A stretch of 64,000 bases of DNA from positions 124,001-188,000 of the forward strand of contig JAIOPH010000023.1 in the NCBI GenBank assembly GCA_021414005.1, written 5' to 3'. Positions 46,178 through 55,810 of this stretch are shown here, one piece after another. Source of the DNA: Chthoniobacter sp. Lineage in GTDB: Bacteria; Verrucomicrobiota; Verrucomicrobiia; Chthoniobacterales; Chthoniobacteraceae. How positions within the stretch are numbered: the first letter of the stretch is position 1; every line of letters starts with the position of its first letter. The position numbers were made by a program, and so were the translations under genes. A model generated the notes under the pieces. It saw nothing but the letters and a program-made list of their open reading frames with translations, was not told the DNA's origin and did no database searches.

Positions 46178-49100
46178 ATGCCCGCCGATTTTCTCTACGA
46201 CGTTTTCCTGAGCCACAACTCGAAGGACAAGCCGCGCGTTCGGCGGCTGGCGGAGCGGCTGAAGGCGGCGGGGGTGCGGGTGTGGTTGGATGAGTGGGTC
46301 ATCCAGGCGGGGGACATCATCGCGCTGAAAGTGGATGAGGGGCTGGAACAGTCGCGGGTGCTGCTCCTGTGCATCTCGCCGGCGGCGCTGGCCTCGGGCT
46401 GGGTGGCGCTGGAGCGGAGCACCGCGGTCCACCGCGACCCGGCCAATGCGGGCCGCCGGTTCATCCCGCTCCTGCTGGGCGACTGTGCTCTCCCGGATAC
46501 GCTCCGGCGCTACAAGTATGTGGACTTCCGCGAGGAATCCGATGCGGCGTTTGCGGAAATTGTAACTGCGTGTCAGCGAGACCGAATCAAGTCAAAGGGG
46601 ACGCGCATCAAAAAAAAGCCACCCACTCCCAAACTCGCCGGAAGTCGTGAAATGGCGACATTGGAGTGGAAAATTGCCGCACATTCCGCCGGTGTGACTA
46701 ACATCGCATTTAGTGCGGATGGCAGTTTGATCGCGTCGACCTCGTTCGACAAGAGCGTCAGCGTTTGGATTACTGACACGAGAAAACGACTATTCTGTTT
46801 TACTGATGCTAATGGCAGCGTAACGGCGGCATCCTTTTCGCCTGACGGCAAGCGTCTGATCGCATCATCAAAAGACAGCAATATCTATATTTGGGACCTT
46901 GCGACTGGGAGACTTGAGAAAAAACTCCGTGGCCATAAGTCTTTCGTGAATGGCGTCTTAATTCTACCGGACGGAAAGAGAATGGTGTCGTGGTCAGGTG
47001 GGGGAGAAAACGCGGTCATGCTTTGGGATTACGACCCTGATGATTTCGGCGTAACCATAGCGAAACATACTTCCGGCGTCCGATCACTAGCTATCAGTCA
47101 CGACGGGACGTTTGGGCTCTCCGGCTTTGCGACTGGAAATCTGCGCTTCTTCAAAACAAAAGACTGGGAGGGAAGAGGCCGCATATCTGCCCACGCAAGT
47201 GCTGTGAATTCCGTTCAAATCACATCGGATGGCCGTTTCGGCTTCACAGGGTCCGATGACATGACAACCCGTATCTGGGACTTGGACTCAGGAGACTGCT
47301 TCGGAACCTTAGAAGGCCACACCGGCTGGGTCACCGCCATTGCACTTGCCCCTGACGACCTCCTACTCGCCTCCATCTCTAGCGTCGACGCAACTGTAAG
47401 GCTTTGGGATTGGAGATCGGGACAGTGCTTGGAGGTGCTGCAAAAGAGAAAAGGAATTCTCCCGGTTTCGATAGCATTCAGCCCGGATGGACGCGGATTA
47501 GTAATTGGAACGAACAGTGGATCTCTCGAACTCTATTCCCTCCTTAGAGCCCCCGCCGCGTCTTCGGCCGAGACCACGCGCCGCTACGTGAATGCCAAGG
47601 TAGTCTTACTGGGAGAGGGAACGGTGGGCAAGACCTCGCTGGCGCACCGGCTGATCGAGGATCGTTACGTCGTCCAGGATCGCACGCATGGCATGAATGT
47701 CTGGCGGTTGGAGTTGCCGCTGCCGCCCGATGCCACGCTGGAGCGCGAGGCTCTGCTGTGGGATCTGGCCGGGCAGGAGGATTACCGCCTGATCCATCAG
47801 CTGTTTCTGGAGCAAACCGCGCTGGCGCTGATGCTAGTTAATCCGCAAAACCCCGATCCCTTTGTCGATGTCGGAGCTTGGCTCAAGGCCCTGAAGACCG
47901 CGAACGACCCGGAGGCAAAACGGGAGGCGGCCCGGCTGCTGATCTTCTCGCAGATTGATGTCGGCGGGATGAAGCTGGGCAACGCGAAGATCGACCGGTT
48001 TCGCGAGCAGCACGGCTTTGCCGACTGGCTTCCGACCAGCGCCAAGACGGGCGAGAATTGCTCGGACAAGAAGAACAAGCGCAAGCCTTCCAAACTGAAA
48101 CAGCTCATCGCCGGAAGCATTCCGTGGGACAAGCTGCCGTGGACGAGCACGCCGCGCCTGCTGGCCGAGCTGAAGAATGCCGTGATGGCTATGCGCGACG
48201 AGTCGGACATCCGGCTGCTGCGTTTCTCCGAGCTGGCGCAGCGGCTGGACCAGGCGCTGCCGGGCGAGAAGTTCGCCGAACCAGACGTGCGCACGGCGGT
48301 GACGCTGCTGGCCAATCACGGTCTGGCCCGGCCGCTGAAGTTTGGCGATCTGGTGCTGCTACGCCCCGACCTCATCAATGGCTACGCCGGGGCGGTCATC
48401 CGCGCGGCGCGGGCGCATACGGATGAGATCGGCTGCGTGCTGGAGGCGGACATTTACCGGCCGGACTTCGACTTCACCGGCGTCGAGCGGCTGAAGCATC
48501 GCCCGGACGAGGAACTGCTCCTGCGGGCGTTGGTGCAGACCTTTCTCGATCACTCGCTCTGCATCGCCGAGGAGACGCCGCACGGACGCCACCTGGTCTT
48601 CCCCTCGCAATATCGCCGGGAGAAGGACATCCCGCATGAGCCGGACATCTTCGTCTCCTACACCTTCAGCGGCGAGTGGCAGACGGTGTGGACGACGCTG
48701 GTGGTGCGCCTGTGGTATAGCCAAGAATTCGCGCACCGGGAGCTGTGGCGCAATGCGGCGGAGTTTGAGTCAGCCCGGAAGCAAACGCTGGGATTGAAGA
48801 TCACGAAGTCGGGCGACGGTGCCGCGACGATCAGCCTCTACTTCGACCTGAAGGTGCCCGACGAGTTGAAGGTCATCTTCATCGAGTATGTCCACCGCCA
48901 TCTCGCGAAGTATGCCTGCGACGTGACGCGCGACCGGCGCTACGTGTGCCCGGAGTGCGGCAAGCTCGTGAAGGATCTCGACGCGGTGCGGCGGCGGCTC
49001 GAAGCGAGGAAGGACTTCATCACCTGCCAGGAGTGCGATGAGAAGGTGCCGTTCGTTGATTTCATCGAGCAGCGGCTGAAGAGCGATCCCGTCGCCCGCA

Positions 49101-49603
49101 AGATTTTGGCGATGGACGAGACGGCCACGCGCGAGCTGGACACGCAGGCGCTGGAGCAAATCCTCATCGGCCACATGATGGCCATCGCGGGCGAGGCAAA
49201 CCAAATCTTCCGCTCTTTATCAATGTTCGACCACGGCATCGATGGCGAAGTGGAGTTCAAAGACAACGACGGCAAGGCCAGTGGGAAGCGCATCTATATC
49301 CAATTCTTCCAGCTTAAGAGAGGGAACTCCTACCTGCTAGAGACGGGGGTCTTCGAAGTGGGGGACGACCGCCATCTCGAATACTGGGTCAGCCAGCCGG
49401 TGGACGTGTATCTCGTCATCCGCCAGACGGACGAGCTGAGTGGCCAGCAGGTCATCCGCTGGATGAACGTGACGCGCTACCTCAAAGACCGGAAGGACAA
49501 GAAGAGCCGCCAGATCATCTTCGATGGCGAGAAACTCGACATGGAGGCGGTGTGGAAGGTGCGGGATGGGTTCTTTCCGCCGAATGGCAGGACGGAGAAA
49601 TAG
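46178..49603 (+). CDS. TIR / WD40 / ROC-COR GTPase / zinc-ribbon / DUF4365 multidomain protein (predicted immune protein)
   Basis: 1141 residues from the Met at 46178; the upstream Met at 46130 adds non-conserved sequence. Order: a TIR domain (5-120: YDVFLSHNSKDK, with W75 and a Glu at E79 aligned to the NADase catalytic Glu of active TIRs); seven or so WD40 repeats (~165-465, e.g. VRLWDWRSGQCLEVL); a Ras-of-complex GTPase with P-loop GEGTVGKT (479-486), G3 DLAGQED (529-535) and SAK at the G5 site, but SQID where NKxD is expected; a COR-like helical/winged region to ~920; a zinc ribbon (C924, C927, C950, C953); and a C-terminal DUF4365 nuclease-like domain (GIDGE at 1020-1024, QLK at 1045-1047). 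The design matches NLR-like sensors: repeat sensor, switch GTPase, and two potential effectors at opposite ends. Flanking genes are unrelated housekeeping genes. Confidence 0.85.
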   Translation: MPADFLYDVFLSHNSKDKPRVRRLAERLKAAGVRVWLDEWVIQAGDIIALKVDEGLEQSRVLLLCISPAALASGWVALERSTAVHRDPANAGRRFIPLLLGDCALPDTLRRYKYVDFREESDAAFAEIVTACQRDRIKSKGTRIKKKPPTPKLAGSREMATLEWKIAAHSAGVTNIAFSADGSLIASTSFDKSVSVWITDTRKRLFCFTDANGSVTAASFSPDGKRLIASSKDSNIYIWDLATGRLEKKLRGHKSFVNGVLILPDGKRMVSWSGGGENAVMLWDYDPDDFGVTIAKHTSGVRSLAISHDGTFGLSGFATGNLRFFKTKDWEGRGRISAHASAVNSVQITSDGRFGFTGSDDMTTRIWDLDSGDCFGTLEGHTGWVTAIALAPDDLLLASISSVDATVRLWDWRSGQCLEVLQKRKGILPVSIAFSPDGRGLVIGTNSGSLELYSLLRAPAASSAETTRRYVNAKVVLLGEGTVGKTSLAHRLIEDRYVVQDRTHGMNVWRLELPLPPDATLEREALLWDLAGQEDYRLIHQLFLEQTALALMLVNPQNPDPFVDVGAWLKALKTANDPEAKREAARLLIFSQIDVGGMKLGNAKIDRFREQHGFADWLPTSAKTGENCSDKKNKRKPSKLKQLIAGSIPWDKLPWTSTPRLLAELKNAVMAMRDESDIRLLRFSELAQRLDQALPGEKFAEPDVRTAVTLLANHGLARPLKFGDLVLLRPDLINGYAGAVIRAARAHTDEIGCVLEADIYRPDFDFTGVERLKHRPDEELLLRALVQTFLDHSLCIAEETPHGRHLVFPSQYRREKDIPHEPDIFVSYTFSGEWQTVWTTLVVRLWYSQEFAHRELWRNAAEFESARKQTLGLKITKSGDGAATISLYFDLKVPDELKVIFIEYVHRHLAKYACDVTRDRRYVCPECGKLVKDLDAVRRRLEARKDFITCQECDEKVPFVDFIEQRLKSDPVARKILAMDETATRELDTQALEQILIGHMMAIAGEANQIFRSLSMFDHGIDGEVEFKDNDGKASGKRIYIQFFQLKRGNSYLLETGVFEVGDDRHLEYWVSQPVDVYLVIRQTDELSGQQVIRWMNVTRYLKDRKDKKSRQIIFDGEKLDMEAVWKVRDGFFPPNGRTEK

Positions 49604-49734
49604 ACGATCGCCGAAGTCCTCCGAGCCGACACCGAAGGAAGACAAGTGCCAGTCGCGCTGTCGGCTGTCGGTGGCTGGAGCAAGGTATTGAAAGCTTGCT
49701 GACGCCGGGGCGGATTCGCCGATGATGGCGGACC

Positions 49735-50676
49735 ATGAAGATCCGCCACCTGTACCTTTTCGTTGCCATCGCCTGCGGTGCGAACAGCGTGCGTGCGGAG
49801 CTTCCCGTCGCGCTCGCTGAAGCCTTTCGGAACGTGCGCTGGGTGGCTTACTCGCCGACGGGAGGTTCGCCCAACTTGGGGCCGGGCAATGCGCCGGATG
49901 CGGACCGTAAGCGCGACGAGATCAGCAAAGATCTGGCCGTTTTGGCCAAAGCGGGGTTCGGCGGAATCGTGACGTACGGGTGCGACGGGCTGAAGGGTGA
50001 GATTCCGCGGCTGGCGCAGGCCGTGGGCATCAAGCATGTGATTCTCGGGATTTATAGTCCGCGGAACGAAGAGGAGTTCCATAACGCCAAAGCGGCAGCG
50101 GCGCTGGTGGATGCGTATTGCGTCGGCAATGAGGGTCTGGGCGGGGAGAACCGCTACTCGTTTGCCGAGCTGACGACCCGAATGAACGAGCTGAGAAAGG
50201 CGAGCGGGAAGCCGGTGACGACCAGCGAGCAGATCGAGAAGTATCTCGAAGACCGGGTGCCGGGATTGATCGAGGCGGGGGACTGGCTTTTCCCCAATGT
50301 GCATCCGTGGTTTCACGGACGGTTCCAGGAACCCGAGGCCAGCCGCTGGACGAAGGAACAGGTGGAAAAGCTGCGCGCAAAATCGGGAGGTCGCCCCATC
50401 TTGTGCAAGGAAGTCGGCTTTCCGACCGCAGGCGACGCGGCAGGGCGGGCGAATGAAGAATTGCAGGGCAATTACTATGTCGCCCTGCGCGCGCTCGAAG
50501 TGCCGTTCGTCTATTTCGAAGCCTTCGATCAAACGTGGAAACGCCACCTCCCGATCGAGCCGCACTGGGGCCTTTTCACCAAGGATCGCGCGCCGAAAAA
50601 GGCGATATCGATGATCTTTGACCGCGCACGCAAGGGCGGTGTGACGACCGACGCTCCGGCGACAGCGCCGCACTAA
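49735..50676 (+). CDS. Exported GH17-like beta-1,3-glucanase
   Basis: 313 residues with a short signal peptide (MKIRHLYLFVAIACGANSVRA). The TIM-barrel signatures resemble GH17 exo-beta-1,3-glucanases of the Scw11/COG5309 type: VRWVAYSPTGG at the first strand, ILGIYSPRNEEE, CVGNEGL with the likely acid/base E133, LFPNVHPWF, and CKEVGFP with the likely nucleophile E226. The segment YFEAFDQTWK before the end is also typical. It would hydrolyse beta-1,3-glucan or release sugars from exopolysaccharide. It follows the TIR gene on the same strand with ~130 bp between, but I see no functional link. Confidence 0.8.
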   Translation: MKIRHLYLFVAIACGANSVRAELPVALAEAFRNVRWVAYSPTGGSPNLGPGNAPDADRKRDEISKDLAVLAKAGFGGIVTYGCDGLKGEIPRLAQAVGIKHVILGIYSPRNEEEFHNAKAAAALVDAYCVGNEGLGGENRYSFAELTTRMNELRKASGKPVTTSEQIEKYLEDRVPGLIEAGDWLFPNVHPWFHGRFQEPEASRWTKEQVEKLRAKSGGRPILCKEVGFPTAGDAAGRANEELQGNYYVALRALEVPFVYFEAFDQTWKRHLPIEPHWGLFTKDRAPKKAISMIFDRARKGGVTTDAPATAPH

Positions 50677-50714
50677 CAGCCGATACAGCGCCGCGCCTGG
50701 CACCCGTGGTCCAC

Positions 50715-52055
50715 CTACTTTCCGATACAGAAAGTAGCGAAAATTTTACCGAGGATTTCTTCGGTATCAGCCTGGCCGACGACTGCTCCGACGGCCGCGA
50801 GGGCCGCGCGGAGTTCTTCGGCGATGAATTCGGGGGAGAGGCCGTCGTCGAGCGCGCGGCGGGCGGCGTCGCTGAAGTGGAAAGCTTGCACGAGGCAGGC
50901 TTGGTGGCGGGCGTTGATGGCGACCGTCCAATCGCGCTGGGCGGCGTGGCCACCGGTGATGCGGGCGATGATGGCGTCCTCGAGCTGGGTGAGGCCGGCG
51001 TTTTCCCGGCAGGAAATGCGGACGCCCTCGACCTCGCGCCAGTCCGGGTGTTCGCCGAGGTCGGACTTGTTGAGGACAAGCAGCGCAATTTTTTCCCCAT
51101 CCGAAATCTGCTTGCTGAAATCTGCAATCGCCACGCTCGCGTCCACGACATGCAGCACGAGATCCGCCCGCCCGACTTGCTGGCGGGTGCGGGCGATGCC
51201 AGCGCGCTCGATTTCGTCGTCGCTCTCGCGGATGCCAGCGGTGTCGATGAGCCGGAGCGGGTAGCCGCGGAGGTTGATGACTTCCTCGATGACGTCGCGG
51301 GTGGTGCCGGGGCGGGCGCTGACGATGGCGCGGTCGTAGCCGAGGAGCAGATTGAGGAGGGAGGATTTCCCGACATTCGGCGCGCCGTAAATGACCGTGC
51401 GGACGCCTTCGCGGAGGACGCGCCCCTGGCCGGCGGTGGCGAGGAGGGCGGCGGTTTCTGCACGTATAATTTCCAGTCGGGAGCGGAGGGCTTCGCCGGT
51501 GTCGGGGGTGATGTCTTCGTCGGGAAAGTCGATGAAGGCTTCGACGTGGGCGAGCAGCTCGATGAGGCGTTCGCGCAGGCCGCGGATGCGTTCGCCGAGG
51601 CGGCCTTCGAGCTGCTCGGTGGCGGCGCGCAGGGCGAGGTCGGTCTGCGCGGTGATGAGGTCCATGACGGCCTCGGCCTGGGTGAGGTCCATCTTGCCGC
51701 CGAGGTACGCGCGCTGCGTGAATTCGCCGGGCTCGGCGGAGCGCGCCCCGCTTTTCAGCAGCAGCTCGAGAAGCCGGCGCGCGACGAGCACGCCGCCGTG
51801 GCCGGCGATCTCGACGAGGTCTTCGCCGGTGTAGCTGTGCGGCGCGCGGAAAACCGTGAGCAGGACTTCATCGAGCTGCTGTGCGCCGTCGCAGATCGCG
51901 CCGAATTGCTGGACGCGCGCGGGCAGCTCGCGGGCGCGCACTTTCGCCCGAAAGACGGTGTCGGCGATGGCGATGGCGCGCGGGCCGCTCATCCGCAGCA
52001 CAGCGATGGCACCTTCGCCGAGCGGGGTGGAGATGGCGGCGATGGTGTCGTTCAC
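50715..52055 (-). CDS. mnmE: tRNA modification GTPase MnmE
   Basis: 446 residues. MnmE with MnmG builds the 5-carboxymethylaminomethyl group of U34 in tRNAs. The N-terminal formyl-THF-binding domain begins MNDTIAAISTPLGEGAIAVL, with EIAGHGGVLV. The G domain has GAPNVGKSSL, the DTAGIR G3 motif and LNKSDLG. The protein ends with FCIGK, whose Cys is part of the family's C-terminal motif. It is complete, on the opposite strand to its neighbours, and directly followed by an aminotransferase gene on the same strand with only 5 bp between. Confidence 0.96.
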   Translation of the reverse strand: MNDTIAAISTPLGEGAIAVLRMSGPRAIAIADTVFRAKVRARELPARVQQFGAICDGAQQLDEVLLTVFRAPHSYTGEDLVEIAGHGGVLVARRLLELLLKSGARSAEPGEFTQRAYLGGKMDLTQAEAVMDLITAQTDLALRAATEQLEGRLGERIRGLRERLIELLAHVEAFIDFPDEDITPDTGEALRSRLEIIRAETAALLATAGQGRVLREGVRTVIYGAPNVGKSSLLNLLLGYDRAIVSARPGTTRDVIEEVINLRGYPLRLIDTAGIRESDDEIERAGIARTRQQVGRADLVLHVVDASVAIADFSKQISDGEKIALLVLNKSDLGEHPDWREVEGVRISCRENAGLTQLEDAIIARITGGHAAQRDWTVAINARHQACLVQAFHFSDAARRALDDGLSPEFIAEELRAALAAVGAVVGQADTEEILGKIFATFCIGK

Positions 52056-52060
52056 GGGCG

Positions 52061-53134
52061 CTACGCGTCGAGCGAGTCGTCGAGCGCGGCGAGGAGGGCG
52101 GCGATGGTGTCGCGGGTTTCGTCGCCCATGTTGGAAAGGCGGAAGGTCTGTCCCTTCAGCTTCCCGTAGCCGCCGTCGATGATGAGGTTGTGCCGCGATT
52201 TGAGATTCGCGAGGAGCGCGGGGACATCGAGATTCTTGGTGTTGGCCACGCAGGTCAGCGATTTCGAGCGGTATCCTTCGGGTGCGAAGAAGCCGAGTCC
52301 GCGGCGCGCGACCCAGTCGGCGACCATGGCGTTCAGTTCGGCGTGGCGGGCGTGGCGGGCAGCGACGCCTTCGGCGAAAATGTCGTCGAGCTTCGAGCGC
52401 AGGCCGTAGATGTGCGAGATGCTGGGCGTGCTCGGGGTCATGTCTTCGGCCTGGTTTTTCGCGAACTCGAGGAAGTCGAAGTAATAGCCGCGGCCTTTCA
52501 CCGTCGCAGCGCGGGCCATGGCTTTTTTGCTGGCGGAGAAAAGGGCGAGGCCGGGCGGCATCGCCAGCGCCTTCTGCGATCCGGTGAGGAGGACGTCGAT
52601 GCCGAGTTCGTCCATCGGGATCGGCACCACGCTAAAGGACGACACGCTGTCCACGATCAGGCACACTTCGGGGAACTCGCGCACGACGGCGGCGATTTCG
52701 GCGATGTCGCTCATCACGCCGGTGGAGGTTTCATTGTGGATGACCGTGACCGCGTCGAAGCCGCCCGCTTTTAACTGCTCGCGAATCTGCTCGCCGCGGA
52801 TGGGCTGGCCCCATTCCACCTGCAAGCCCACGGCGTCCTTGCCGCACTTTTTGGAAACGTCGAGCCACTTGTCCGAGAACGCGCCGCACATGCAGTTCAG
52901 CACCTTGCCGGAACCGACGAGGTTGCGGATGGAGCCTTCCATCACGCCCCACGCGCTGGAGGTGGAGAGGAAAACGGGCTGCGTAGTGCCGAAGAGTTCC
53001 TGCAGGCGGGGATGAATTGAGGCGTAGAGCTTTTTGAAATCGCCGCTGCGATGGCCAATCATCGGCTGGGTGAAGGCGGCGAAGGTTTTGGCGGAGACTT
53101 CGACAGGGCCGGGAATGAAGAGCTTGGCGTGCAT
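52061..53134 (-). CDS. Class V PLP-dependent aminotransferase (alanine/serine-glyoxylate type)
   Basis: 357 residues. Fold-type I PLP enzyme; the cofactor Lys is K188 in LLTGSQKALAMPPG, with the Asp of VDSVSSF and an Asn in HNETSTGV. The start (KLFIPGPVEVS) and GH-RSGDF are typical of the alanine-glyoxylate / serine-pyruvate branch. The substrate cannot be told from sequence; in several phyla this branch replaces SerC or serves glycine metabolism. It lies upstream of mnmE (gap 5 bp), so the two are co-transcribed, with no obvious shared role. Confidence 0.85.
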   Translation of the reverse strand: MHAKLFIPGPVEVSAKTFAAFTQPMIGHRSGDFKKLYASIHPRLQELFGTTQPVFLSTSSAWGVMEGSIRNLVGSGKVLNCMCGAFSDKWLDVSKKCGKDAVGLQVEWGQPIRGEQIREQLKAGGFDAVTVIHNETSTGVMSDIAEIAAVVREFPEVCLIVDSVSSFSVVPIPMDELGIDVLLTGSQKALAMPPGLALFSASKKAMARAATVKGRGYYFDFLEFAKNQAEDMTPSTPSISHIYGLRSKLDDIFAEGVAARHARHAELNAMVADWVARRGLGFFAPEGYRSKSLTCVANTKNLDVPALLANLKSRHNLIIDGGYGKLKGQTFRLSNMGDETRDTIAALLAALDDSLDA

Positions 53135-53338
53135 GAGGTGGTGGGTGATGGGTGTTTTTGAAAATGAAGGGACGGACGCGAAAGGGCGGAGGTTCTAATG
53201 GCTCCCGGCGATTTCCGAAACCGAAAATTCACGGCGGGATGAACCGGGCGGGTGCGGAAAGAAATTTTCGGGCTGCGGAGGAATGTCGTGCTCGCCAATG
53301 CTGCGGCGGCTGTGGCAAAGCTCGCGCCGCTCTCCACC

Positions 53339-55759
53339 ATGATGCCCCAGCACACTCACGCAGCTCTCGACATGCAGCGGCTCGATGGGCTTTTGCGCCG
53401 GGCGCTGGTTTTCAATCACATCTACGATGCGATGATCGTCACGGCACCCGACGGGACGATCCGCGATTGGAATTCCGGTGCCGAGCGCATGTTCGGTTGG
53501 AGTCGGGCCGAGGCGTTGGGGCACACGCCGGCGATGCTGCACCGTGTGGAGGATGCGCCCACTTTGTGGCCGTCCATCCACACCGTGGTGACGCGGCAGG
53601 GGCGCTGGAGCGGGCGCACGGCGTTTGTCCGCAAAGACGGGAGCGAGGGTTCGTGCGGCACGGTGGCGCTGCCGCTGCTGGATCAGGCAGGCAATGTATG
53701 GGGCACGCTCCTCGCACTGAGCGAGCCGGAAGGCGACGCTGCGGCTACGCATGAGAAACCGAAAGAGCGGGTGACGCTGCAGTGGCCCGAGGAACCGCTG
53801 ATCACTGACGAACGTTTCCTCCTGAGGGCTCTGATCGATGCGGTGCCCGACGCGATGTATTGCAAGGATCGCAAAGGCCGCTACCTGCTGCAAAATGACG
53901 CGCTCCGCGTGCTTTTCGCCATCGATGAGGACGAAGCGCTGGGACAGACGGCCTTCGATTTTCCGGGCATGCAGACGCACGCTGCGCTCTACCACGCGGA
54001 CGACATGACGGTGGTGGAAACCGGGCAGCCGGTGGTCAGCCGCGAGGAGCCGTTTGAGCGCGCGGATGGCAACCGGGGCTGGCTCCTCACGTCGAAGTAT
54101 CCGCTGCGCGACGAGAACGACGAGATCATCGGCCTGGCCGGCATCTCGCGCGACATCACGCAGGTGAAGCGCGCGGCGAAGGAGCTTCAGGAGGCGCAAC
54201 TCCGGCTGCTGGATCATGTGGAGAATTCCCCTCTCGGGGTCATTGAGTGGGAACCCAACTTCCGGATCGGGCGCTGGCTTGGGCAGTCGGAGGCGATCTT
54301 CGGCTGGAAAAGTGAGGAGGTTCTGGGCCGGCACTTCAACGAGTTCCCTTTCGTGCATCCCGATGATGAAACGCTCGTGCAATCGGCGGTCGCCCGGCTG
54401 GTGGATGGCCGCGACCGCCGCAATACGTCCACCAATCGCAACCTGACGAAAACCGGCCAGACCGTGCATACCGTCTGGCAGAACTCCGTTTTGCACGACT
54501 CCTCGGGCCGCATCGTTTCCATCCTGTCGCTGGTGCAGGATGTCACCGACCGCGTCGTGGCCGAGGAGGCCCGGCGGAAGGCCGCCGCCGAGCGGCGCGC
54601 TCTCGAACGCAAGCTGCAGGAAACCCAAAAACTCGAAAGTCTCGGCATCCTCGCCGGCGGCATCGCGCACGATTTCAACAACCTCCTCGGTGCCGTGCTC
54701 GGCAACGCCAGTCTCGCCAGCATGGACCTCCCGCCGGACTCGCTGATCCAGCCCTACCTCAACCAGATCGAGACCGCCGCGCTTCGCGCCGCGGAGTTGT
54801 GCAAACAAATGCTCGCGTATTCCGGCAAGGGGCACTTTGTGGTTGAGCAGCTCGATCTCAATGCGCTGATTCAGGACACCACGCGGCTCCTGCAAGTCTC
54901 CATCACCAAACGTGCCGTTCTGCAATTTCAGCTCGCGCCGGATCTGCCCGCGATTCTCGGCGATGCCACGCAACTCCGGCAGGTCGTCATGAATCTCGTC
55001 ATCAATGCCTCCGAGGCGCTTGGCGAAACCAGCGGCTACATTACTGTCACCACTGGCCTCACCCGCGCGGATCGCGACTATCTCGCGGGCACTTTCCTCG
55101 CACCCGACCTGCCGGAGGGCGACTACCTTTTTCTGGAAATCGCGGACACCGGCTGCGGCATGACGCCCGAAGTTCGCGGGCGCATTTTCGATCCGTTTTA
55201 CACCACGAAATTTACCGGACGCGGCCTCGGCCTCGCGGCCGTGCTCGGCATCGTGCGCGGCCACCGCGGCGCGCTGAATGTCTCCAGCGAAAGAAACCGC
55301 GGCACCACCTTTCGTATCCTCCTCCCCAGCGTCACCGGCCCCGCCGATCCACCGGCACCCCTGCCGCTGACCACGCCGCAGTGGCGCGGCAGCGGCATCG
55401 CTCTCGTGGTGGATGACGAGGAAACGGTCTGCGCCACCAATGCCCGGATGCTGGAAATGCTCGGTTTCACTACGCGCCTCGCGGACAACGGCCTGACCGG
55501 CCTCGAAATTTTTCGCGCCTCGCCCGAGAGCTTCGCCCTGGTGGTCCTGGACCTCACGATGCCGCACATGGACGGGGAGGAGGCCTTTCGCCAAATCGTC
55601 GCCATTCGCCCCGAAACCCGCGTGCTTCTGACCAGCGGCTTCAACGAGCAGCAAGCCATCGAGCGCTTCGCCGGCAAAGGGCTCGCGGGCTTTCTCCAGA
55701 AGCCTTTCACCGTCTCCGCGCTCCGCGACAAACTGCAGGAGATTTTCACGCCGGCGTAA
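53339..55759 (+). CDS. Hybrid sensor histidine kinase with three PAS domains and a receiver
   Basis: 806 residues from the Met at 53339 (an upstream GTG at 53252 would add 29). No membrane segment is present, so it is cytoplasmic. Three PAS domains follow one another: DAMIVTAPDGTIRDWNSGAE near residue 30; DAMYCKDRKGRYLLQNDA; and LGVIEWEPNFRIGRW with PAC extensions. The HisKA H-box is GGIAHDFNNLLGAVLGN with H444, followed by the ATPase (N-box VMNLVINASEA, G1 DTGCGM, G2 GRGLGLAAVLG). A receiver at the C-terminus has D738 in LDLTMP. This is a soluble phosphorelay kinase. Its partners may include the lone receivers at 3863 and 4378, though they are 50 kb away. Confidence 0.9.
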   Translation: MMPQHTHAALDMQRLDGLLRRALVFNHIYDAMIVTAPDGTIRDWNSGAERMFGWSRAEALGHTPAMLHRVEDAPTLWPSIHTVVTRQGRWSGRTAFVRKDGSEGSCGTVALPLLDQAGNVWGTLLALSEPEGDAAATHEKPKERVTLQWPEEPLITDERFLLRALIDAVPDAMYCKDRKGRYLLQNDALRVLFAIDEDEALGQTAFDFPGMQTHAALYHADDMTVVETGQPVVSREEPFERADGNRGWLLTSKYPLRDENDEIIGLAGISRDITQVKRAAKELQEAQLRLLDHVENSPLGVIEWEPNFRIGRWLGQSEAIFGWKSEEVLGRHFNEFPFVHPDDETLVQSAVARLVDGRDRRNTSTNRNLTKTGQTVHTVWQNSVLHDSSGRIVSILSLVQDVTDRVVAEEARRKAAAERRALERKLQETQKLESLGILAGGIAHDFNNLLGAVLGNASLASMDLPPDSLIQPYLNQIETAALRAAELCKQMLAYSGKGHFVVEQLDLNALIQDTTRLLQVSITKRAVLQFQLAPDLPAILGDATQLRQVVMNLVINASEALGETSGYITVTTGLTRADRDYLAGTFLAPDLPEGDYLFLEIADTGCGMTPEVRGRIFDPFYTTKFTGRGLGLAAVLGIVRGHRGALNVSSERNRGTTFRILLPSVTGPADPPAPLPLTTPQWRGSGIALVVDDEETVCATNARMLEMLGFTTRLADNGLTGLEIFRASPESFALVVLDLTMPHMDGEEAFRQIVAIRPETRVLLTSGFNEQQAIERFAGKGLAGFLQKPFTVSALRDKLQEIFTPA

Positions 55760-55810
55760 GCTCGGGGCCGGCGGCTTTCCCTTTTCACCCGCGCCCCCTT
55801 TCCTAAAAAC

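Noticed and set aside
53195..55654. 819-residue minus-strand open frame
   Set aside because: Shadow of the hybrid histidine kinase; GC-rich codon bias keeps the reverse frame open.
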